Shown: positions 30,008-38,489 of the stretch, piece after piece
Position numbering within the stretch: the stretch's first letter is position 1
How the letters are laid out: the number at the start of each line of letters is the position of its first letter
DNA from: Seminavis robusta
Taxonomy: Eukaryota > Bacillariophyta > Bacillariophyceae > Naviculales > Naviculaceae
Assembly: GCA_903772945.1 (NCBI GenBank)
Contig: CAICTM010000278.1
Coordinates: forward strand, 1 to 64,000
DNA length: 64,000 bases
Reading direction: 5' to 3'
The notes under the pieces: model-generated
Told to the model about the DNA's origin: nothing
The model's database searches: none
The model's input: only the letters and a program-made list of their open reading frames with translations
Program-made: the position numbers and the translations under genes

Positions 30008-31819
30008 ATGGACAGCAGTATCAGCAGCAGCAGCCTGGAGGATGAACTAGCCGAGTTGGCGCAATCGTTGAAAGGCGGCGTGGAGATTTGCGACCGTAAA
30101 TGGCGCACCAAGACGTATCCCGATTGTTTCTTGCACTCGGACGCTGTGAGCTGGATGATGCGCACAGTGACGGGTGGCAGTGAAGATGCCGCCGTGACCA
30201 AATTGAATGCGCTCCGCGAGTGCGGCTATATTCAACACGTCGTGGATCCCAACAAACCATTCAAAGCCCGCCAAACAAAAATGTTGTATTTTTGTTTTGT
30301 CCAAGACAAGCAAGTGGCCCGCGCACGATGGCAAGTGGCAAAGATCCAATTGGCCAATCGACAAGGGACCAAGACCATGACAGCGGGCAAACAGTTGAAA
30401 CGAAGAGACGTCGAGACTATTTGGCAAGGATCCGACGAATGGGTGTCGCACAAAACACGCGTCGATCGAATGGAAGATTCCATTTTGAAATTGACCGAAA
30501 CACAAGTGGCCGTGCAGACCAAACTGGAAATTGTCCATCAAGCCACGATTTCACTCATACAGACCGTGGCAGCCACGGCGCTCTTATTGCTCATACTACT
30601 GGCATATACACTCCTCGTCATTATTCCATCGCTGCATCAGACCACGGGCATTGTCGTCCTCACGGCCATTACTGGTACGGTCCTCATTGGCGCCTTTGTG
30701 CGGCAAGGTAGAGACCTGTTCTCGGTATGGTTGGCGCTCGATTCTTGTGTCGTACAAGCATCTCAAGGAACCGATGCTGTGGAAGATTACGAAGTGGCAT
30801 TGACCCGCGACTTTCCGCTGGACAACGACGACGACCAACCGTTCAATCCCCGAAAATCGAGACGGGCCATGATGCGCAAAGCCAGAAGCAGCATTATACT
30901 CAAAGAACCTCTATTGGTGCGAGCACAATCCTCTCATTTGAAGTTGGTCCAGAAAGTTCAGCAGCGGCAACCCAATGATCTTCCGGATCCGTCTCTGTGG
31001 CCGCATCGGCCCGTCTTTTGTTGTGTCAATACACCCGTCGATCCCAGCCTTTTTGTGCCCGAATACCAACTAGGAGCACTGCCCTTGGGGCAACCATTTC
31101 GATTTTCCTCCGATCTATTCGAAGGGCAGTGTTTGATTCGACTCAAACACGTCCCTCACAGTGACAATCCGGAAGGAGACGCGGCCTACTTTAATGGACG
31201 ACGTCGACTCTTTCAGACGGTCGTTCAGGGACGATTCAAAGAACCATTGCCGCTCAACAATGTTTTGACTGGACACGAATTTGTCAAACCATTGCAAAAT
31301 TTACCACATCCGTGGATCTTGAAAGCGGCCACCAATTTGATTGGAAAACTGGCACCGGGAGCCGAAATACAAGTTGTGGGGAGTGAACCCACCATGTTGG
31401 CCAGTATGGCCGCCACGTCCCAAGTCGTACGAGGAGACGAACCCGGAAATGAACCGGATATTTGTAGCTCGGCGGATCTCAAGGAAGATTGTTCCTGTTT
31501 TGGGGGGAAATTCAGTACGGGCAAAATCAGTACCGCCGGTCGCAAACTCCATTTGGCCAGTCCCACACGGGCGGCACAGTACAACTTTGATACCGAAACG
31601 GTATACACATTTGACTTTTATCAATCATTATTGAATGTGGCAACCTACTCGTTGGATTTGGGAGTTGCCAATGTCGGCATGGCACCCGTGCTCAATGGAC
31701 AACCCATTCAATGTCTCTGCAAGACTTCCGATGGACGCTATCTGTGGTCCTTTCAAATCTGGCACGAGAGTCTCTTGCCCGATCCTGAGGACGACGAGCA
31801 AGACAAAAAGTCGAGATAA
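30008..31819 (+). CDS. DEP-domain, two-TM, DUF1769-type protein
   Basis: 603 aa from the ATG at 30008. Residues ~22-97 form a DEP domain (GGVEICDRKWRTKTYPDCFL, HSDAVSWMM, ALRECGYIQHVVD), a winged-helix fold that brings signalling proteins to membranes or GPCR/Rho partners. A helix at 150-180 leads to two TM segments at ~180-207 and 213-231. A basic linker follows (NPRKSRRAMMRKARSS). From about 340 to the end the sequence fits DUF1769 (FCCVNTPVDPSLFVPEYQLG, FQTVVQGRFKEPLPLNNVLT, NVATYSLDLGVANVGMAPVL), a fungal/algal family of unknown biochemistry. Location is probably an internal membrane. The combination is what I would check first; each domain call rests on remembered consensus. Confidence 0.78.
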   Translation: MDSSISSSSLEDELAELAQSLKGGVEICDRKWRTKTYPDCFLHSDAVSWMMRTVTGGSEDAAVTKLNALRECGYIQHVVDPNKPFKARQTKMLYFCFVQDKQVARARWQVAKIQLANRQGTKTMTAGKQLKRRDVETIWQGSDEWVSHKTRVDRMEDSILKLTETQVAVQTKLEIVHQATISLIQTVAATALLLLILLAYTLLVIIPSLHQTTGIVVLTAITGTVLIGAFVRQGRDLFSVWLALDSCVVQASQGTDAVEDYEVALTRDFPLDNDDDQPFNPRKSRRAMMRKARSSIILKEPLLVRAQSSHLKLVQKVQQRQPNDLPDPSLWPHRPVFCCVNTPVDPSLFVPEYQLGALPLGQPFRFSSDLFEGQCLIRLKHVPHSDNPEGDAAYFNGRRRLFQTVVQGRFKEPLPLNNVLTGHEFVKPLQNLPHPWILKAATNLIGKLAPGAEIQVVGSEPTMLASMAATSQVVRGDEPGNEPDICSSADLKEDCSCFGGKFSTGKISTAGRKLHLASPTRAAQYNFDTETVYTFDFYQSLLNVATYSLDLGVANVGMAPVLNGQPIQCLCKTSDGRYLWSFQIWHESLLPDPEDDEQDKKSR

Positions 31820-32548
31820 GCCAGCCAAGAGACAGAGGACGCGTCAGCTCGGAGTTGGCACGAAAGATGCAACAAGAATGCCATGAAACAAGGTGGAGGC
31901 AAATGTGCGAAGAGATGTACTGTACTAGCTAGTAGTGTTTCAACCCCAAACTCTACTAGTAGTACCATATGTATTCATTACTGGGCTTTGCAGCTGCTAT
32001 GCATACGGGCGGCTGTACGGTATCGTTGACATATTGCGAGGCTACTGTACCGGTTAAAGCACGTGGGGAACTTTCAAGTCGAGCCGATGCCGCCAGTCGA
32101 ACCACTGTTGCAACCACTCAATCCCCTGTGACTTGAAAATTGGAATTCTGGCGCGGTCACTATCATTGAGAGACAACCTCATGCACATCTATCGTCAATT
32201 CATTCATCCCTTGCTTTGATCGAATCGCACGTCAATGAGAATTCGACATCCTACTTTAGGTTGCCACGAATGCTTTTGATTCCGACCAAATATCTCGTGT
32301 GGCAATGGTTCCTCTCTTTGTCATTCCGAGCGACTGCGGAACACACGTGCTTTCCCAATTCAAACCTTTTGAATGGGATAACAGTCCTGAGGTCTGATCC
32401 GTTTAGCCCTTGCTCAAGACGTCCAAGCGTTGGGGTCTCGCATCAGGAGTAACCAAAAGGCTACGAAGTCGTCACAATTTTCTTGATTTGCACTTTGCGA
32501 CAACCTTCTACCTTCAATTGCACAATCAAGAAGAATCGAATCAACACC
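31820..32548. other. Intergenic, promoter of the KXXK/Tyr-rich gene
   Basis: No gene supported. CTAGCTAG near 31926. The 60 bp before the ATG at 32549 are AC-rich (CAATCAAGAAGAATCG, then AATCAACACC), a plausible 5' UTR. Confidence 0.5.
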
Positions 32549-34625
32549 ATGAAGATTGCAGTCTTTCTTGCCACCATGGCGACGTTGGCCAAAGCTGACC
32601 GAGACTACCCTCCCGTTCCTGCCGCCATGAACTACGATTCTCCCGAAGAGGCCAAGATTGTGGAGCACTACGTGCCAGAACCAGTACCTGCAGGCAAGGT
32701 CGGCAAAGGCGGCATGATGAGCGGCGGCATGAGCGGTGGCATGAGTGGTGGCATGAGCGGTGGCATGATGAGTGGCCCTGAGCCTCACGATGACGTTTAC
32801 TACCACGACGACGACCCGTTCGACGACCACTACTATCCAGGTGGCGATGACAACCACCACTACGATGACTACTATCCTTCTGGCAAGGGTGGCAAAGGAG
32901 GAAATGGTGGCATGATGAGCGGAGGCATGATGAGTGATCCAACTGACGACTACCCCCCGCACGACGACCACTACTACCCTCATGGCGATGACTACTATCC
33001 TCTGGCAAGGGCGGCAAAGGTGGAATGATGTCTGGAGGCATGTCTGCTCCTGCGCCAGAAGATGACTACCCACCACATGACGTCCACTATGGCGATGACT
33101 ACTATCCTTCTGGCAAGGGCGGCAAAGGTGGCATGGTGAGCGGTGGAATGATGTCTGGAGGCATGATGTCTGCCCCTTCTCCAGAGGATGACTACCCACC
33201 ACATGACGACCACTATGGCGATGACTACTATCCTTCTGGCAAGGGCGGCAAAGGTGGCATGGTGAGCGGTGGAATGATGTCTGGAGGCATGATGTCTGCC
33301 CCTTCTCCAGAGGATGACTACCCACCCCACGATGATTACTACTATCCGCATGGCGATGACTACAGCTATCCTTCTGGCAAGGGCGGCAAAGGAGGAATGA
33401 TGACTGGAGGCATGATGTCTGCCCCTTCTCCAGAGGATGACTACCCACCCCACGATGATTACTACTATCCGCATGGCGATGACTACAGCCATCCTTCTGG
33501 CAAGGGCGGCAAAGGAGGAATGATGAGCGGTGGAATGGCGTCTGGAGCGTCTGGAGGTATGATGTCTGCTCCAGCTCCAGAGGATGACTACCCGCCCCAC
33601 GATGATTACTACTCCTATCCACCTGGCGACGACTACCACCAATACGACGACGAGTACTACCCTTCCGGTAAGGGCGGCAAAGGAGGAATGATGAGCAGTG
33701 GAATGATGTCGAGTGAAGGCATGATGAGTGGTGGCATGATGTCTGCTCCGGAGGGAGACGACCACTACTATCCACATGGAGATGATTACGCGCCACCCCA
33801 CGATGACTATGCACCACACGATGATTACTACTACCCACACGGAGATGACTACCACCACTACGATGATTACTATCCGACTGGAAAAGGCGGAAAAGGAATG
33901 ATGAGTGATGGAGGCATGATGTCCGGTGGTTCCATGATGGGATCTCGAAAGCTTGGGTACTATGAGTCTGACGAGTCTGAAGAGGAAGAAGATTCTGGCA
34001 AGGGCATGATGGGCTCTGGCAAGGGAATGATGATGACTCCGGCCCCCACTGCAGCACCAAGTGACGCACCAAGTGATGCACCGACTATTGCTCCTACCTC
34101 TGGAAAGGGTATGATGATGAGTGGTTCGATGAGTGGTTCTATGAGGCGACGCATGCTGGTTCGCAGATTGGGTGGAAAGAGCGGCAGCCGCAGCTGTGGA
34201 AAATCTGGCATGATGGGTGGAAGCTCCTGTGGTGACGACTACTATCCAGTAAGTTGAATATTGTGCGACCGCCTTTTTCTCTGTGCGGATGTTTACCTGT
34301 TGCTGACTCTTTTTCGTGACAACCATTTCAGGCTCCTGATGACGACAGCAATGACGATCGCCGCTACCGCCGTTTGGATGGTAAAGGTGGCAAAGGTGGC
34401 GGCAAAGGCGGCGGCAAAGGCGGCGGCAAAGGAGGCGGCAAAGGAGGCCATGATGTCTACGACGATGACTACTATCCAGTAAGTTGAATTTGTGCAATCG
34501 ACTGCTTCTCAGTGCAGATGCCGTCACTGACTATGTTCCGTGTTGCTCAACAACTGTTTCAGGATGACGACAGCAATGACGATCGCCGCTACCGCCGTTT
34601 GGCTGTGAGCACCGAAGCTGCCTAA
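32549..34625 (+). CDS. Secreted KXXK / Tyr-Asp-Met-rich repeat protein, cingulin-like (three exons, one frame slip)
   Basis: Start ACACCATGAAG; signal peptide MKIAVFLATMATLAKA. The mature protein alternates two blocks about nine times: a Tyr/Asp/His/Pro block (DDYPPHDDYYYPHGDDY) and a Lys/Gly/Met block (PSGKGGKGGMMSGGMMSAPS) containing the KxxK motif. Late in the protein are ESDESEEEED, TPAPTAAPSDAPSDAPT and a basic RRRMLVRRL stretch. Introns are 34249-34331 (83 nt) and 34479-34562 (84 nt). At 33000/33001 one T is missing from the unit TATCCTTCTGGC, so the frame as given ends shortly after with a TGA while the next frame carries on perfectly. Tyr-rich/KxxK alternation is the hallmark of diatom cingulins, silica-matrix proteins of the girdle bands. 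That role is inferred from composition. Confidence 0.75.
33060..33330 (+). repeat. Near-identical tandem coding units (~126 bp)
   Basis: Two adjacent units beginning TATCCTTCTGGCAAGGGC at about 33102 and 33228 are almost identical through ATGTCTGCCCCTTCTCCAGA and CCACATGACGACCACTATGG. This points to recent duplication within the KXXK/Tyr-rich gene. The following units (from about 33354 and 33480) are a second matched pair with a longer Tyr block. Confidence 0.8.
34232..34602 (+). repeat. Tandem duplication of an exon-intron unit
   Basis: Both introns of the KXXK/Tyr-rich gene start right after GATGACTACTATCCA with GTAAGTTGAAT and end with TTTCAG. Both following exons begin with GATGACGACAGCAATGACG and continue to CGCCGTTTGG (the first has an extra GCTCCT). 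So exon end, intron and next exon start were copied together, spacing about 230 bp, with a GGCGGCAAA-rich insert between the copies. Confidence 0.85.
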
Positions 34626-35914
34626 GACGTGATCCTGATTGAGCGGGAAAGGATTATCGTATTGCTTGGCTGTCTGTGGCCCCGCTGGATTCTTTGATGC
34701 ATGTACTGACGGTGCATCAAATCCTCTACAAGAAATGGCACTCTGATGAATGAAAACTATTGAGGCATGGTCCATGAACCGAACAAATGAAACCTAGCCT
34801 TGGCTATTCCTTAGTTATCCATTTTGAGCGCCTATTCATATCTATTCTCCCGATTGGCAACACACGAACCCTCCAAGTTTCACGTGTCGCGATGGAATCA
34901 TTCGTGTGTTTTGATCGTTTGTAGCGATCGTTTGTAGCGATCCCTCAGTGCGTGTCAAGTCCAACTGCATGTGCAATGCTCGATTCTGGTGTGCTGCTGG
35001 TCAACTTATGGATTGCATCAAAGTTGGTGGACCTGTCAGAGCAGGCTCTAGCTAGAGACAAGAGAGCTGTACGCAAGGCTTGTCCAGCACATTGAGAGAC
35101 CAGAGCTCAGCTGGAAACTGACCGAAGCCATGTGATGGCCAGGATAGTGTCATCATGTACAGGGGCACATACGTGCAAGAAGTTGGTGCACGCTGTCATT
35201 GATTCCTTTTTATGCAAGTAGCATGCATGGCTTGAGGGTGGGGGGTCATTACATTCAATGAAGACGAAGCATACCGCACGTACTGGCCTTCACTCACAGC
35301 CAGCCATGCGCAGGCATCTTCAACTATTCACAAAAGTAGCTAGCTAGAAACCGAGGAGAGTTGGGAAAGCCTTCGTTTGACAAAATGCACTACGAGAGCG
35401 AGCTACGGGTACGTTCGACGCACCGCCAGCCAGAGCTACATTGCATCCGACGAAACCAGCAAACTTCTTTGCAGTGGGGCTTGTATTTGAATGGCATCGT
35501 TCGGTACGGTGCGTATTCGTAGCTAGCTAGCAAAACGCTCTGTGGTTGCAATTGTTTGAGAACAGACAGACAAAGTATAGAATGGTTGTACGGTAGTTTG
35601 GAGCGCTCCGACTGTCACTCGACTTCACTCCACTTCCGGTGACCGAAAAGCAAGGCCCGCTTTCGAGGTTCGAGGCGCCGAGAACAGCGAAAGCAAGCGC
35701 TCTCGTCTCGTCCCTTTAACCCTTAGGGTTCGAGCTATTGACCACCGGCGCCCCTCCCAACATTCGAAGTCCATGCAACAGCAACAGCACACAGACTTCA
35801 TTGCTTGTTGTGTTGTACAAGTCCTATAATACTTGTACTGTACAAGAGCTAGCCAGCTAGTAGAGCAAGAAAAGTCAGTTCCTTTGAAACAATACTATAG
35901 TAGTGCTATTGAAG
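34626..35914. other. Intergenic, 1.3 kb, upstream of SF3B5
   Basis: No gene supported. It has a short tandem repeat (GATCGTTTGTAGC twice, 34913-34940), CTAGCTAG-type motifs near 35338, 35521 and 35845, and an odd palindrome AACCCTTAGGGTT near 35718. The last ~100 bp should hold the SF3B5 promoter. Confidence 0.5.
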
Positions 35915-36573
35915 ATGAGTGCCCCAGGAGGAGGAAGCATCTCGGCCGAACAGCTCAAGGCGCGATACGTGGGGACAGGTGAGTTAGTGTACATGTAGTT
36001 AGTAGTTTTGTGTCAGATGCCATGCATACCGGTATGGTGGTCCTTCAATTGAAGACTGTCCTGCAGGATGATTTCAATTGTCCTAATGTCATTTTTTGTT
36101 TGATTGCTTGTTTGTTTGATCAGGACACGCTGATATGAGCAAGCAGTAAGTTCCTTCTTTTGTGCCCTTTCCACATACTGCAAACCTTTTCCAACTAACG
36201 TTCTCTCTCTTTTGTACTATTTCTGTTTTTGTCAGTGAATTCCTGACGAACCAGCACCGCGATACGTATGCAAGTCACATTGGTCACTACGATCAACTGT
36301 TCTACTATTCAGTGGCTCAAAACCAGGCCGTGGGACGAGTGAGATTGGAGTTTTTGGAGAAAATGGTGCAACCATGTGGACCGTAAGTGCAATACCGGTA
36401 CAATAGATGAAACAGCAAGTTTGAAAGTGGTTGGCTGATGGAGGAGATGGAGACGCACAGTACCGTACCTGACTTATGTTGATTTTGATTGTCACTCTTC
36501 TTGCCATTTTCACATGCTTTTTCTGAACAGACCGCCCAAGCGAACAGAAGTGGAGAGACTGCTTGAAAAGTAA
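35915..36573 (+). CDS. SF3B5: Splicing factor 3B subunit 5 (four exons, 22-nt micro-exon)
   Basis: 91 aa from exons 35915-35978, 36124-36145, 36236-36382 and 36531-36573; introns 145, 90 and 148 nt, all GT-AG. The joined protein reads LKARYVGTGHADMSKHEF, LTNQHRDTYASHIGHYDQLF and EKMVQPCGPPPKR. It matches human SF3B5 closely (SKYIGTGHADTTKWEW, NQHRDSYCSYMGHFD, EKMLQPCGPP). SF3B5 is the small subunit of SF3b within U2 snRNP, helping to bind the branch site with SF3B1. Length is near the usual 86 aa; the extra residues are a Gly-rich N-terminus and a C-terminal RTEVERLLEK helix. Exon 2 is only 22 nt and carries GHADMSK. Very secure identification. Confidence 0.95.
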
Positions 36574-37379
36574 ATAGAAAGATGGAAAAGAATGACAAGA
36601 TAGATGTTGAAGGAGTGACCGGTGACAATGATAACCTGAGCCTGTTTGTTTCGGGTGTGAGAGAGACCACCACACCCCATTCTCTGGGGGGAAATGGAAG
36701 AGGATGCCACCAGTTTCTGTTCGAATGATTCGATTCAATCTACACATCAAGTACTGTACGTACAACTTTGGCTAGCTATCGATAGAACCCCAGCCTTTGA
36801 ATTTGGGACTACGGTACCGTATCTCTACTAGACGAGTGAGACCGGCAATAGCTCGTAAATAGATACGCGGGAACGAATGGAAACGAATGGAAACGAATGG
36901 AAACATCGAGCACAAAGCAGAAGACGAGCTGTTTTGGAAGCAATAGTACCTGCCGCACTGTGCAGTGCATGTAGCTGGTATCGTCGTATCGTATCGGTAT
37001 CGTACGTGTTGTGGCCAAGGCATGCTTGACAAAGCCAAAGTGCAATTTGCAGAGTTGTGGGAATGAGCATTTTGACCTCATAGCATTGGTACTGTACTAG
37101 TACGTTTCCCCCGGTTCCTACGAACCCATGCTTACAGGCAACACATCACGGACGGAAAAAGGAATCTAGTACGTAGCTTTGTATTTTCTAGTGCCTGTAA
37201 ACGAAATTAGCATTTTTATAGTGTGTATGATGTAGATGGTTACTAGCTCTTACTACGGTACGGAGATTGGTGTGCAGTTTTCTTTTTTACAATTCGTTGA
37301 ATGGTCTTTCTTTTCTTTCTCTCTATCAAAAACGTGTTCATGCATTTCATTTTCTTTCCTTTCTTTTTTGTCATTCTAT
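36574..37379. other. Intergenic between convergent genes
   Basis: No gene. A 10-bp unit (ACGAATGGAA) repeats three times at about 36874-36905. The T-rich stretch at 37275-37440 lies at the 3' end of the next, minus-strand gene. Confidence 0.5.
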
Positions 37380-38489
37380 TCATTTCTGGTTATTGTCGTC
37401 ACTGTCGTCATTGTTGTTTGGTTGCTGCATTTGTTTTGTTTTTTGTAACATGGGCAATACCCGTGTGGCGAGGAATCCTCTGGTTTCCAATCCAATTTTT
37501 TGTCGTGTCGATTGCAAAGGTTGATAGATATAAGATGACAGCATGGATTTATTCTTTTCGTGATTGTTGGGTTCGAGAGGTGGTGCCGGTTTGTGTCCAT
37601 TGCGTCTTCTTCGATCATTCGTTTCGTCTTCAAAGTAAACGTCCGTGTTGACGACGGAAATGATCAGTTCTTCTTCCTCCTTTTCTACTTCTTTTGGTGA
37701 TGGTTGATCCATTTGTGATGGTTGTTCCATTGGTTGTGCTGGTGCTGTAATGACGACAATTTCATCTTCTACAAGTCGATCATCTTCAATGGTGGATTCA
37801 CAATGTTCAATGAGTCTGTCACGTGCCGCTACAGCAGAGTCTTGTACTTGTTGCATGACGCGATTGGCCGCTTCAAATTCTGTGCCCAGCAATGCCATGC
37901 CCGACCCAGCCACGACACATCCCATGGGAGTCGGTAAGGGAATCATCACCAAGCCAACCGCTGTCAATGTTCCACCGGCAACTGCCACGGCACCCTTGCG
38001 GACCGTGTCCACCAGTGTGTTGCCGTTGTTACTACTGGTAGTATTGCTATTGCTGTTGCTGGTTGTTGGAGGATCTTCCTCATCATCATCATCATCCTCA
38101 GAGACTTGCACCAATGAATTCTCTTCATCATCATCTTCATCTTCCTCTTCTTCTTCTTGTTTACTGCGAGGAAATTCCACCAACAGGTTCTCTTCTACTT
38201 CATCTTCTTCTGATTTTTGTTCTTCTGATGATTTTTCTTCATTTTCCAATTGTGGCTCTGATTTTTCTTGCTGCTCTTGTTCAATTTCCACTTCCACTGG
38301 AGCACTACTAATAGTAAATGGTGTGGGACTATTGGTGTTGCTCTCATGATCATCTTGAAGAAGAAAGTTGGGTGTCCCTCCTCCTCCCATTGGAGTAAAC
38401 ATGTCCATGTCCTCCAGGAAAGAACCAAAGCTATCGTCGTTCTCGTCTCCTACAACATGTACATCAGAAGTCATATTCATATTCGTCAT
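37380..38489 (-). CDS. Acidic membrane protein with a PGPGW-like segment
   Basis: 369 aa from the ATG at 38489; five upstream codons begin with TTG and are excluded. Residues ~60-150 are Glu/Asp/Ser/Asn-rich low complexity. The core (TVRKGAVAVAGGTLTAVGLV, MIPLPTPMGCVVAGSGMALL, GTEFEAANRVMQ) fits the PGPGW-type two-helix membrane motif, in which a Gly-rich helix, a P-x-P-G turn and a LLGxEF(x)xA helix follow one another. Here the turn is PLPTPMG. After it comes a soluble tail ending in Gln/Asn/Asp runs. Similar proteins occur in bacteria and algae with no known function. The motif is visible; calling it that family is my judgement. Confidence 0.65.
   Translation of the reverse strand: MTNMNMTSDVHVVGDENDDSFGSFLEDMDMFTPMGGGGTPNFLLQDDHESNTNSPTPFTISSAPVEVEIEQEQQEKSEPQLENEEKSSEEQKSEEDEVEENLLVEFPRSKQEEEEEDEDDDEENSLVQVSEDDDDDEEDPPTTSNSNSNTTSSNNGNTLVDTVRKGAVAVAGGTLTAVGLVMIPLPTPMGCVVAGSGMALLGTEFEAANRVMQQVQDSAVAARDRLIEHCESTIEDDRLVEDEIVVITAPAQPMEQPSQMDQPSPKEVEKEEEELIISVVNTDVYFEDETNDRRRRNGHKPAPPLEPNNHEKNKSMLSSYIYQPLQSTRQKIGLETRGFLATRVLPMLQKTKQMQQPNNNDDSDDNNQK

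Noticed and set aside
32414-34527. Two long minus-strand open frames (555 and 510 codons) across the KXXK/Tyr-rich gene
   Set aside because: They are the antisense reading of GGC/GAT/TAC-rich repeats, giving His/Ser/Val-rich nonsense. The plus strand has a signal peptide, repeats and splice sites.
35715-35730. Telomere-like AACCCTTAGGGTT
   Set aside because: A single short palindrome and not a run of telomere repeats; no other copies beside it.
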